Source: SKPH01 sp051748565 (GTDB lineage: Bacteria; Bacillota; Dethiobacteria; DTU022). Taken from it: 38,376 nucleotides of DNA. The notes under the pieces are model-generated. The model had not been told where the DNA came from. It ran no database searches and saw only the letters and a list, made by a program, of their open reading frames with translations. Position 1 is the first letter of the stretch. Every line of letters begins with the position of its first letter. Shown one piece after another: positions 1-7,412 of the stretch. A program made the translations under genes and the position numbers. Location of the stretch: assembly GCA_051748565.1 (NCBI GenBank), contig JBNJHN010000014.1, positions 1 to 38,376 of the forward strand. The letters are read 5' to 3'.

Positions 1-126
1 TTCATATTAAGCAAAAATATTGAAAATGTATCCTATTATATCAATATTCTGGCAATCCTGTCAACGCCAGTGAGTTATTTTAAATGGATTCTTTTCAAAT
101 AGCTGGGAATAATGGATAATATCTGT

Positions 127-552
127 TTAGAAAGAAGGCCTGAAGAAAGAAAAATAGGAGATATTCCTGATAATCCAAAAAATAACCACCGCAAAAAAAA
201 TAGACCAGATCCATACCGGCGAAATCCTGATATCGGCAGGAGTAAAGCGTCGATCAAAAGCCAGCCTGAAAACAGTAAAGACAGAATAAAAAGCAAGCGG
301 AAGGGAAAAAACTGCAAGGGAATTACTATTCAAAGCCAGCTTGATTTTCCCGTTAAACAAGTGAATCATGGCCCTGGTACCTCCACAAGCCGGGCAAAGC
401 ATTCCGGTCAGCTGGTTAAAGAGGCATTGGTGAGGGCGGACCAGATCACGCAGTTCAGGGCTTACCAGATAAAGATAGGTCAGTGCTAAAAATAAAATGG
501 TAAAACCAGGGAGACAGCGCATTAGCCATGTTTTCCCCGTTTTTACAGTCAT
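127..552 (-). CDS. DUF2752 membrane protein
   Basis: A small integral membrane protein of 141 residues in the DUF2752 family; its function is not known. The sequence shows the family signature CPACGGTRA around residues 53-61, followed by a hydrophobic segment with N-S-N-S-L-A, where the family usually has a similar N-P-L-A motif. There are three likely membrane segments: near the N-terminus, in the middle, and near the C-terminus. The ATG start has AAGG six bases upstream. It is the last gene of a probable three-gene unit after the penicillin-binding protein and the DUF4190 gene, 8 bases from the latter. DUF2752 and DUF4190 proteins are often found near each other in Bacillota (general knowledge). 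The first 126 bases of the window, downstream of it, show no gene. Confidence 0.85.
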   Translation of the reverse strand: MTVKTGKTWLMRCLPGFTILFLALTYLYLVSPELRDLVRPHQCLFNQLTGMLCPACGGTRAMIHLFNGKIKLALNSNSLAVFSLPLAFYSVFTVFRLAFDRRFTPADIRISPVWIWSIFFAVVIFWIIRNISYFSFFRPSF

Positions 553-560
553 ATTCGACC

Positions 561-857
561 TTAAAACCTTATTTCGCGCTCAATTGCACTAAAGATCTCA
601 GAAAAAAATAGCTGGCCAATTATGGCGAAAATTATTCCCAGAGCCGTGGCGGCAACCCCCAGGATAATCCCTGCCAGGGCATATTTCTGCTGCTGCTGCC
701 AGCCCAGTATTCCGCAAACCAGGGCCGTCAGGCCGAGAATCACAGATATGTAGGGGCAGCAAAAGAATAAAAGCACCCCTAATATCCCGGTAACCAGCGA
801 TACAGTACCCAGGGTATTGTTTGGCGTCTGAACGGCCACCATTTTAGTTTCGTCCAC
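561..857 (-). CDS. DUF4190 domain membrane protein
   Basis: A 98-residue protein of two main hydrophobic hairpins, matching DUF4190-type small membrane proteins. The visible pattern is a repeated small-residue membrane segment: G-x-V-S-L-V-x-G-I-L-G-V in the first half, and a C-G-I-L-G-W turn with a second pair of segments. No catalytic residues are visible and the function is unknown. The GTG start follows GGAGG at a spacing of 7 bases, so it is well supported. The gene lies 18 bases after the end of the class A penicillin-binding protein gene and is probably translated from the same mRNA, so a role at the envelope is an inference from position only. Confidence 0.8.
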   Translation of the reverse strand: MDETKMVAVQTPNNTLGTVSLVTGILGVLLFFCCPYISVILGLTALVCGILGWQQQQKYALAGIILGVAATALGIIFAIIGQLFFSEIFSAIEREIRF

Positions 858-875
858 CTCAGCACCTCCGATTAT

Positions 876-3407
876 TTAATGGGTTTTATCTAATTTTCTC
901 ATAAGCGTATTATTTTTTTTAAATACAGCCGGCAAAAACCAGATTCCAATGATCAAGGGTGCCTGGCCGGGCAAAGTGCCCTCGGTAATGGTTTCCCACC
1001 AGCGAGGCGGATTATTATCATTACCGCCTCCCTGACCGTTTGAACTGTCACCACCAGAGTTATTGCCATCATCAGGGGGAGTACCATTTTGATCGTCTCC
1101 ACCAGGTGGAAGTTCAGGATCGTCTCCGTTTCCGGGAGGATCGTCATCCGGATCAGGTTCACCATCGCCAGGATCCCCCGGGACTCCATCATCTAGGTCT
1201 TCATCATATAGGTCATCCGGATCAGGCTCCAATAATAAATGGATATCACAGGTCATCCGCGGGGCATGCTTTTCGATAAAGTAATCAGCACGCACGGTCC
1301 CTTCCGCCATACAGCCTGTAATCGGCCGCAAACCTGAAATGGTACAAACTTCCATCCTGGTGATACCACCAGGTCGCGGAAAGTCCCTGATTTCGAGATC
1401 TTTAAAAACCTCAAGAAAAACTTCGCGCAGAAAAACTGTTGAATAACGCCATCCCTGCTGAATACCACCCATCTTGGGTTCGTCGTAACCCATCCAGAAT
1501 GAAGCGACCAGGTTGGGAGTATAGGCAACAAGGTAAACATCTTTCCAGTTTTCAGTGGTCCCTGTCTTGGCGGCAACAGGACGGTCAATTTGCAGGGCCC
1601 GGCCGAGGTAGACCTTAACAAAATCCTGTAAAATATCGTTAACTATAAAAGTGGCCTGGGGGCTTAAAATCTGCCTCGGGTAACTGCGCTGTTCAAAGAG
1701 TACCGATCCGTGACGGTCTTCAATTTTTTCCACGCAATAAAGATCAACCCTGACCCCGTTATTGGCAAGCACTCCATAAGCCTGGGCCATATCAATGGCA
1801 CTGACACCGTAAGTAAAACCACCGAGAGTCAGGGCCAGGTTATCAATTTCCGAAGGGTCAATGGTAGAAATACCCATGCGTTCTGCATAGCTGACTCCGA
1901 CTCTTGGGCCCAGATCCTGAAAAGCACGAACTGCCGGAACATTATAGGAAAAATAGAGCGCTTCCCTCGCTGTAATCATTCCCCTGAAACGGTTATCGAA
2001 GTTTTTTGGCTGCCATCCCCGAGGCCCGGTAAAAGGGGAATCATCAAGTGTGGAACCGCCACCGGCAAGGGTGCCTTCTTCAAATGCGGGAGCGTATGTT
2101 ATGATCGGCTTGATGGCCGAACCGGGCTGACGAAGAGTAGCAAAGCGCAGAACTTCGTCTACCTTTTTTTGATAATCACGTCCTCCACCCAATGCTTTAA
2201 TCTTACCCGTAGTCGGATCGGCAACAACAATGGCTGCCTGGGGCTGTGGAATCCCGCCTTCTTCATCGACCAGTTCCTGCAGCTGTGCTCTTGTTAGATC
2301 GCGGCCCGGCGGCAGCTGGGCAATTTCTTCTCTAACTCTCGGCATATCAACATATATTGTAGTCGGATAAAGATCCGTTCTCTTTAAAACCTCTTCCACA
2401 TGCTTTTGCAGCGGCGGTTCCAAAGTTGTGTAAATGCGCAAGCCACCGGTATATATGGCACGATAGGCTTCCGCACTGGAACCGATTGAAGGAATTTCGC
2501 TTAAAATCCGGATCAATTCATCGTGGACAACATAATCGACAAAATGCGGATAGGGGTAATCCGGACTGCGGGGCTCGGCGTATTCGATCTTTCGCTGCAG
2601 GGCATACCGGTATTGTGCCTCGGAAATGTAATCAAGCCTCTTCATACTTGAAAGCACAATGCGCATCCTGGCTTCTGTTTCCAGTTCATTATCGATGGGG
2701 TTATAAAGATTTGGAGAGCGTACTGCTCCAGCCAGGATCGCCGCTTCGGCCAGGTTTAAATCGCCCACACTTTTATCAAAATAGGTTTGTGCCGCCGCCT
2801 CCACTCCGTAAGCACCATTTCCAAAATAGATGCGGTTCAGGTACATTTCCAGGATTTCTTCTTTCCCATAGCTTCGCTCAAGCTGTATGGCGAGCCAGAT
2901 TTCCTGGATCTTCCGTCTGTAGGTTGTCTCCGTGCTTAAGTAAGCATTCTGAGCCAGCTGCTGTGTAATTGTGCTTGCTCCCTGGACAATTGCTCCTGCC
3001 CTGAAGTTGGCATAAGCTGCACGCATACTGCCGACAATATCAAAACCAAAATGCCTGAAAAACCGTTCATCTTCAATGGCTATAAAAGCAAGGCGGACAT
3101 GCTCCGGGACCTGGTTTAAATTAACCACAATCCGGTTCTGTTCTTCATGAAGGGCGACAATTTCATTACCACTGCTATCGTAAATATAGGATGTCTCCAC
3201 CGTCGCCAGCTGAGAAGGATCGAAAGGCGGCGCTTCATTAACATAATTAACCACCACCGCAGCAGTAGCTCCGCCGGCTATAAGAGTTAAAATCACTAAA
3301 AAGATAAAGAAAACTTTTAATACAGTTCCAGTATGGCCTGGTTTTTTCTCTTTGTATCTTGCGGGTTTTTCAATTATAAGATCGATTGGAACTTTTTTAT
3401 CTGCCAC
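876..3407 (-). CDS. Class A penicillin-binding protein (PBP1A)
   Basis: A bifunctional peptidoglycan glycosyltransferase and DD-transpeptidase, anchored in the cytoplasmic membrane with its catalytic domains outside. From the chosen start it has 843 residues: a short basic cytoplasmic tail, one membrane segment at about 30-58, a glycosyltransferase domain with the EDERFFRH motif near 112, and a transpeptidase domain with SAIK (catalytic Ser430), SYN (487) and KTGTT (614). The last 100 or so residues are low-complexity, rich in Asp, Gly, Pro and Asn, ending in a short hydrophobic stretch. An upstream in-frame GTG at 3431 would add 8 residues, but a GGGAGGT site lies within that stretch, 8 bases before the GTG at 3407, so 3407 is preferred. 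It heads the unit with the DUF4190 and DUF2752 genes. Confidence 0.95.
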   Translation of the reverse strand: MADKKVPIDLIIEKPARYKEKKPGHTGTVLKVFFIFLVILTLIAGGATAAVVVNYVNEAPPFDPSQLATVETSYIYDSSGNEIVALHEEQNRIVVNLNQVPEHVRLAFIAIEDERFFRHFGFDIVGSMRAAYANFRAGAIVQGASTITQQLAQNAYLSTETTYRRKIQEIWLAIQLERSYGKEEILEMYLNRIYFGNGAYGVEAAAQTYFDKSVGDLNLAEAAILAGAVRSPNLYNPIDNELETEARMRIVLSSMKRLDYISEAQYRYALQRKIEYAEPRSPDYPYPHFVDYVVHDELIRILSEIPSIGSSAEAYRAIYTGGLRIYTTLEPPLQKHVEEVLKRTDLYPTTIYVDMPRVREEIAQLPPGRDLTRAQLQELVDEEGGIPQPQAAIVVADPTTGKIKALGGGRDYQKKVDEVLRFATLRQPGSAIKPIITYAPAFEEGTLAGGGSTLDDSPFTGPRGWQPKNFDNRFRGMITAREALYFSYNVPAVRAFQDLGPRVGVSYAERMGISTIDPSEIDNLALTLGGFTYGVSAIDMAQAYGVLANNGVRVDLYCVEKIEDRHGSVLFEQRSYPRQILSPQATFIVNDILQDFVKVYLGRALQIDRPVAAKTGTTENWKDVYLVAYTPNLVASFWMGYDEPKMGGIQQGWRYSTVFLREVFLEVFKDLEIRDFPRPGGITRMEVCTISGLRPITGCMAEGTVRADYFIEKHAPRMTCDIHLLLEPDPDDLYDEDLDDGVPGDPGDGEPDPDDDPPGNGDDPELPPGGDDQNGTPPDDGNNSGGDSSNGQGGGNDNNPPRWWETITEGTLPGQAPLIIGIWFLPAVFKKNNTLMRKLDKTH

Positions 3408-3472
3408 CCGCCAAGAACCTCCCTTACTCACATGGCATTTATAAGATAAATTACCTCTATTTGCATTAATAA

Positions 3473-3502
3473 ATAATTAACAGAGTTTTAAGCTGCTGTC
3501 AA
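3473..3502 (-). promoter_or_regulatory. Possible sigma-A promoter for the PBP unit
   Basis: On the minus strand a perfect TTGACA (-35) is followed after 18 bases by AATTAT (-10, four of six matches). It lies about 65 bases ahead of the PBP start. The -10 is weak, so this is a tentative call. Confidence 0.4.
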
Positions 3503-3611
3503 AGGCTGTGCAAAAAAGAGGTATACTTCCATTATTATAACACAATCAGGCAATTACCTATCACAGTATCCATCCAGGGGTAGACCGGGAAACCTGTTTT
3601 TCTCAAAAATA

Positions 3612-3641
3612 AAAAAGCAAACCAGGTCTGTCTCAAATATG
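3612..3641. repeat. REP-like repeat remnant, copy 1
   Basis: The sequence AAGCAAACCAGGTCTG followed by TCTCAAATA resembles the element at 6429-6460, where AAGCAAACAGGGACAG is followed by ACC and TTTCTCAAATA. The shared ends AAGCAAAC and TCTCAAATA with a variable GGG(A)CAG core look like a dispersed, REP-type intergenic repeat. No transposase is nearby. Confidence 0.35.
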
Positions 3642-3738
3642 ATAATAGAGACATTGAAAAAGAACCGTAAATATCATTTTTGTTTCTTATTAATGACTAT
3701 TAGAAGACATTAAAAGTTCCAACAGGATTTATTACTAT

Positions 3739-3756
3739 TTGGCATTATTATTGCAT
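3739..3756 (+). promoter_or_regulatory. Sigma-54 (-24/-12) promoter of patA
   Basis: The sequence TTGGCATTATTATTGCAT has GG at 3741-3742 and GC at 3753-3754 with exactly 10 bases between, the invariant spacing of sigma-54 promoters, and matches the TTGGCA and TTGCA boxes closely. The start of transcription would fall near 3766, about 34 bases ahead of the ATG, leaving room for the strong ribosome site. Escherichia coli patA (ygjG) is also known to be sigma-54 dependent, which supports the call. An enhancer-binding activator would be needed; none is encoded in the window. Confidence 0.75.
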
Positions 3757-3799
3757 TATTTAAAGCAAACTATCACAATTCAGGAGGGGATCTTTAAAG

Positions 3800-5143
3800 A
3801 TGGACCGGGAAGCAGTAATCAGGGAAAGTAGTCGTATTATTGACTTTATTCTTAAAGAAAAACTAACGGATAATGAAAAAAAGATTATTGTATCAGATTC
3901 GGTAAAGAATTATTCAGAATATGTTAATCCGGCGATTCTCACTGCGCGTAAATCGGTATCTTCGGATTACTCATTTGTTGAATGGGAAGACGAGGGAGCC
4001 GTATTCAGAGATACCCAGGGTGTTGAGTTCATCGACTGCCTGGGAGGATTCGGCATCTACATGCTGGGGCACCGTAACCCAAAAGTGGTTGAAGTGGTTC
4101 AGGCACAGTTAAACCGCTACGCCCTGCACAGCCAGGAACTGGTTGAGCCCCTGCGGGGGTATTTGTCGAAACTGGTGGAAATGATTACTCCCGGTGATCT
4201 TCAATATTCTTTTATCTGCAATGGCGGTGCCGAGGCTGTGGAAATGGCTCTCAAGCTTGCCCGCCTCGCTTCAGGAAAAACATGGTTCATATCTACAGTT
4301 AATGCCTTCCATGGCAAATCAATGGGTGCAGTATCGGCAACCGGTAAAGGAGTTTACCGTCAGCCTTATATCCCATTGATACCCGGCTTTCAGCATGTAG
4401 AATATGCCGACGCTGATGCAGTGGAAAAAGCCATTAAAAACCTGATTGCGGTCGGCGAATCCGTGGCAGGAGTTATTGTAGAGCCGATCCAGGGTGAAGC
4501 GGGCATTATAGTTCCACCTCCGGATTATCTTCCGGCCTTGCGTGAAATCTGCAACCACTACGGTGTTTATCTGATTACTGATGAAATACAAACCGGGATG
4601 GGCCGTACCGGTACGATGTGGGCTGTAGAGCAGGTTGACACTGTTCCCGACATTCTGATCATGGGCAAAGCTTTCGGCGGCGGGGTAATGCCGATTACCG
4701 GTATTGTAGCAAGACCGCACCTGTGGGAAAATATGCTGGAAAACCCATGGATCCTGGGATCTCCCACCTTTGGCGGCAATCCATTAAGCTGCTCGGCGGG
4801 AATAGCTGCAATCAAGTATACAGTGGAATGGGATATCCCGCAGACTGCCGCAGAAAAAGGCAGCTACATAATGGCCAAATTAGAAAGCCTGCATAAAGAT
4901 TACCCCATACTAAAAGATGTCCGGGGAAAAGGACTTTTAATCGGGATGGAATTTCCCAGCGATGAGATTGGTTTTGAACTGGCAAAAGGGTTATTTGATC
5001 AGAGAGTACTGGTAGGGGGTACTTTAAACAATGCCCGGGTAATCCGCATTGAACCGCCTGCAATAATAAGTTTTGAGCAAATTGATACTGTCTTGAATGC
5101 CCTGGAAGCGACCCTGTCTGAACTTCAGAAAAAGTACGCTTAA
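3800..5143 (+). CDS. patA: Putrescine aminotransferase-like class III aminotransferase
   Basis: A PLP-dependent class III (fold type I) aminotransferase of 447 residues, cytoplasmic, probably moving the amino group of putrescine or a similar diamine/omega-amine to a 2-oxo acid. The sequence shows the substrate-fold motifs NGGAEAVEMALKLAR, the GVIVEPIQGEAG segment, DEIQTGMGRTG with the PLP aspartate, the PLP lysine in MGKAFGGG (Lys290) and GSPTFGGNPLSC. The C-terminal VLVGGTLNNARVIRIEPP is characteristic of PatA/YgjG rather than of ornithine or acetylornithine aminotransferases. The ATG follows AGGAGGGG. It is a single-gene unit: sigma-54 promoter upstream, strong hairpin downstream, and the only clear plus-strand gene in the window. 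Exact substrate is inferred from family likeness. Confidence 0.88.
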   Translation: MDREAVIRESSRIIDFILKEKLTDNEKKIIVSDSVKNYSEYVNPAILTARKSVSSDYSFVEWEDEGAVFRDTQGVEFIDCLGGFGIYMLGHRNPKVVEVVQAQLNRYALHSQELVEPLRGYLSKLVEMITPGDLQYSFICNGGAEAVEMALKLARLASGKTWFISTVNAFHGKSMGAVSATGKGVYRQPYIPLIPGFQHVEYADADAVEKAIKNLIAVGESVAGVIVEPIQGEAGIIVPPPDYLPALREICNHYGVYLITDEIQTGMGRTGTMWAVEQVDTVPDILIMGKAFGGGVMPITGIVARPHLWENMLENPWILGSPTFGGNPLSCSAGIAAIKYTVEWDIPQTAAEKGSYIMAKLESLHKDYPILKDVRGKGLLIGMEFPSDEIGFELAKGLFDQRVLVGGTLNNARVIRIEPPAIISFEQIDTVLNALEATLSELQKKYA

Positions 5144-5216
5144 CTGACTTTGAATTGCCCGTAATTCACATTGTTGTCCCATAAATTATCCAGAAAATAA
5201 ATCTAAAGCAAGCCGG

Positions 5217-5246
5217 GGGAACCTGCTTCTGATGAAGCAGGTTCCC
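5217..5246. terminator. Hairpin terminator between patA and enoyl-CoA hydratase
   Basis: A perfect 13-base-pair stem, GGGAACCTGCTTC paired with GAAGCAGGTTCCC, closes on a TGAT loop. It sits between the convergent ends of patA and the enoyl-CoA hydratase gene. The T-run after it is weak on the plus strand and somewhat T-rich on the minus strand, so it may work in both directions. Confidence 0.75.
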
Positions 5247-5309
5247 TGGTTAAAAATTCTACTGCCAACTACACCATCATTTCTTCAAAGTTATTTTTAT
5301 CCATTACCT

Positions 5310-6089
5310 TTAACGCCCTTTCCACCTTGGCTCCCTTTTCTCCATGAAAGCGGCAATGCCTTCCTGGAAATCTTCAGTCTGCAAGAGAAACCCGAGAGCT
5401 TCCTGCTCCAGCTTTAAACCAGATTGTAAATCTACATCTATACCTTTGCTAATAACTTCCTTGATTTTTTTCAACCCAAGCGGGGGCTTTTCTGCCAATT
5501 TTACCGCAAAATCAGAGACAACACTATCCAGATTTTCCTTGCTGGAAACTTCATCGGCAAGGCCGATTTTTTTTGCTTCAGTTCCGCTTACAGTTTCACC
5601 ACTGAGAATCATTCTCTTGGCCAGGGGAACACCGACCCTGCGGGGCAACCGCTGGGTTCCACCCCACCCTGGTAACAAACCGCGGCTTATTTCCGGCAAA
5701 CCAAGCTCGGAAATATCTGAGGCAAAAATGAAATCGCAGGCCAGGGCAATTTCGCAACCTCCGCCGAGCGCAAAACCATTCACCATTGCAATTACAGGCT
5801 TCTCATAAACGGCAAGCATTTCCACAACCGGTTCTACCGGAGCTGTTTCCGCAAGATCCCAACCTACAGAAAAACAGTGCTTAATCTCCTGTTGACCATC
5901 CTTTTCTCTGATTCTGGGATTGCCGGCAATAACCAGGACCTTGATCTGATCATCCGAGGCAATTTCTTCCAGGGCTTCTTTCATCTCCATACCAAGGGTA
6001 CTGTTAATTGCATTTAAACGCTGGGGCCGGTTAAAAGTTATGCGGGCCACATTAACATTCTTTTCGACAATAATTGTTTCATAAGTCAT
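5310..6089 (-). CDS. Enoyl-CoA hydratase/isomerase family protein
   Basis: A crotonase-fold protein of 259 residues, expected to hydrate or isomerise an enoyl-CoA thioester in fatty-acid or amino-acid breakdown. Both acid/base glutamates usual in hydratases are present: one in the GFALGGGCEIALACDF segment and one in GLPEISRGLLPGWGGTQRLPR-type context (about 20 residues later). The N-terminal NRPQRLNAIN motif is typical. A short insertion rich in charged residues (RIREKDGQQE) lies before the oxyanion region. The ATG follows AGAGGTG. It lies 71 bases after the small HTH gene and may be the last gene of the korAB operon; the substrate cannot be told from sequence. Confidence 0.88.
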   Translation of the reverse strand: MTYETIIVEKNVNVARITFNRPQRLNAINSTLGMEMKEALEEIASDDQIKVLVIAGNPRIREKDGQQEIKHCFSVGWDLAETAPVEPVVEMLAVYEKPVIAMVNGFALGGGCEIALACDFIFASDISELGLPEISRGLLPGWGGTQRLPRRVGVPLAKRMILSGETVSGTEAKKIGLADEVSSKENLDSVVSDFAVKLAEKPPLGLKKIKEVISKGIDVDLQSGLKLEQEALGFLLQTEDFQEGIAAFMEKREPRWKGR

Positions 6090-6160
6090 TTAATACACCT
6101 CTTTTCTTCTTAATACCGGGCGATACGGTATTTCAACAAACATCTGTTTATTCCTGCCGC

Positions 6161-6349
6161 TTACCTGCCTCTCAATACCGGCTTGATCCTGCTTTTAAGC
6201 GGTTCAGGTACGTTTTTAAATTTGAAATGGTCAACTTTCCGCACAACCGAACTGCTGACCTTTACCATCAGGGCCAGTTCCTGTGCGGTCAATCCCTGGT
6301 TCTTGCGCAGTTCTTTAACTGTTTTATTACCAAAGGTTCTAAAAAACAT
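6161..6349 (-). CDS. Small helix-turn-helix (XRE-like) protein
   Basis: A 62-residue protein made of little more than one helix-turn-helix unit: TVKELRKNQGLTAQELALMV followed by VSSSVVRKVDHFK reads as helices 2 and 3 of an XRE/lambda-repressor-type fold. It would bind DNA, probably as a dimer, but no ligand domain is present. The ATG at 6349 has GAGGG five bases upstream; an in-frame TTG at 6361 is a weaker option. The gene sits between korB and the enoyl-CoA hydratase gene. Its targets are unknown; a role in local control is only a guess from position. Confidence 0.65.
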   Translation of the reverse strand: MFFRTFGNKTVKELRKNQGLTAQELALMVKVSSSVVRKVDHFKFKNVPEPLKSRIKPVLRGR

Positions 6350-6428
6350 GGCAACCCTCAACTTTTCAAAGACCCGTATTAAAAAAGAAGCAAAAAACGA
6401 ATTGCTATGAAATAGATTATAATGATAA

Positions 6429-6520
6429 AAGCAAACAGGGACAGACCTTTCTCAAATAGATCTATTTTTCGCTGCCGCTCCAGGCATTTCATGCATAAAG
6501 GGACTTTCTCAAAATGAAAC
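6429..6520. repeat. REP-like repeat pair in the korB-HTH gap
   Basis: Two related units lie in tandem: AAGCAAACAGGGACAGACC then TTTCTCAAATA (6430-6458), and AAAGGGACTTTCTCAAAATG (about 6498-6517). Between them is a perfect 14-base palindrome AAATAGATCTATTT at 6454-6467. The first unit shares its ends with the remnant at 3612-3641. Such GGGACAGACC..CTCAAAT elements resemble REP sequences mobilised by IS200-like RAYT transposases in other genomes, but no transposase is in the window. A 60-residue open frame across the region (6379-6561) is best explained as chance reading of the repeat. Confidence 0.45.
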
Positions 6521-6563
6521 AATGGAAAATACATTCTTTTCCAGCCATAAGTAAAAATCACCT

Positions 6564-7412
6564 TTATAAGAATTCATCCTGGACATACGCAAAATCCTTT
6601 AAGTCAAAAGGCCTAAATGCCAGGGGATCGCCTTCCAGGGCAGCAAGGGAAGATTCAAAGGTCGGACGGGGCCGGTTGTAAAAAACACCAAGTGGTATTT
6701 TATCGCCCCACTGTCGTGAAAGTTCAATTGCCCTTGCCCAATCCTGCGGGTCCTCTATCTCCGGGAAATAGACCCTCTCATTGTACCAGGCATAGGTGTT
6801 AACCTTATTAAAGCTTACGCATGGCTGTAAAATATCAACAAGGGCGTAACCTGGAAAATTAATTGCCTCTTTCATAGTCTCTTTCAGATGATCGGTTTCT
6901 CTAGTGTAACAGCGGGCTACAAATCCCGCCCCCATTACCAGAGCCAAAGCAAGAGGATTTAGAGCAGGCAGAGTCACACCGCTCACCTGGACACCGGTTT
7001 TCATTCCCGGATCGCTGGTTGGGCTGGCCTGTCCTTTTGTTAAACCGTAGATCTGGTTGTTATGGACAAAATGGGCAAGATTGGGGTTGCGACGGATATT
7101 GTGAACGAAATGATTACCACCTTCGCCGTAGCTGTCGCCATCACCCGTTTCGACTATAATTTTTAAATTTTTATTTGCTGCCAGTGCACCCAGAGCCGGG
7201 GGAAGAGCACGTCCGTGAAGACCATTAAAACCGTTGGCATTAATGTAATGTGGAATCTTCGCCGCTTGTCCGATACCGGAACAAATTAAGACTTCATGTG
7301 AAGAAAGTTCAAGTTCAGCCAGGGCCCCGGCCAGCGCATTTCTTATACCAAAATTACCGCACCCCGGGCACCAGGCAGTGTCTCCAATCATATAAGATTC
7401 AAGCTCAGCCAT
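6564..7412 (-). CDS. korB: 2-oxoacid:ferredoxin oxidoreductase, beta subunit
   Basis: The thiamine-diphosphate-binding subunit (282 residues) of a KorAB-type 2-oxoglutarate or related 2-oxoacid:ferredoxin oxidoreductase, which turns a 2-oxo acid and CoA into an acyl-CoA, CO2 and reduced ferredoxin. The N-terminal WCPGCGNFG motif, the TPP motif GDGDSYGEGGNHFVHNIRRN and the following NNQIYGLTKGQASPTS stretch are diagnostic. The start codon overlaps the end of korA by 8 bases and is preceded by GGAGG at 9 bases, so the two subunits are translationally coupled. There is no separate delta (ferredoxin) subunit in the window, as in other two-subunit KorAB enzymes. The natural 2-oxo acid is not certain. 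Confidence 0.92.
   Translation of the reverse strand: MAELESYMIGDTAWCPGCGNFGIRNALAGALAELELSSHEVLICSGIGQAAKIPHYINANGFNGLHGRALPPALGALAANKNLKIIVETGDGDSYGEGGNHFVHNIRRNPNLAHFVHNNQIYGLTKGQASPTSDPGMKTGVQVSGVTLPALNPLALALVMGAGFVARCYTRETDHLKETMKEAINFPGYALVDILQPCVSFNKVNTYAWYNERVYFPEIEDPQDWARAIELSRQWGDKIPLGVFYNRPRPTFESSLAALEGDPLAFRPFDLKDFAYVQDEFL

Larger units (their letters stand above)
3408..3799. other. Divergent intergenic region between PBP and patA
   Basis: About 390 bases with no convincing gene. It holds the tentative minus-strand promoter at 3473-3502, a short repeat remnant at 3612-3641, the sigma-54 promoter at 3739-3756 and the patA ribosome binding site (AGGAGGGG at about 3782-3789). The stretch between the repeat and the sigma-54 site is AT-rich; an activator binding site would be expected there, but no clear inverted repeat was recognised. 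Confidence 0.7.

Noticed and set aside
1..126. Possible gene at the left edge
   Set aside because: Short frames only, with no ribosome site or recognisable product.
1040..2968. Several plus-strand frames opposite the PBP gene
   Set aside because: They mirror the biased codon use of the PBP gene and have no family likeness or ribosome sites.
6379..6561. A 60-codon minus-strand frame between korB and the small HTH gene
   Set aside because: It runs across the REP-like repeats, its GTG start has no spaced ribosome site, and the hydrophobic end looks like AT-rich noise.
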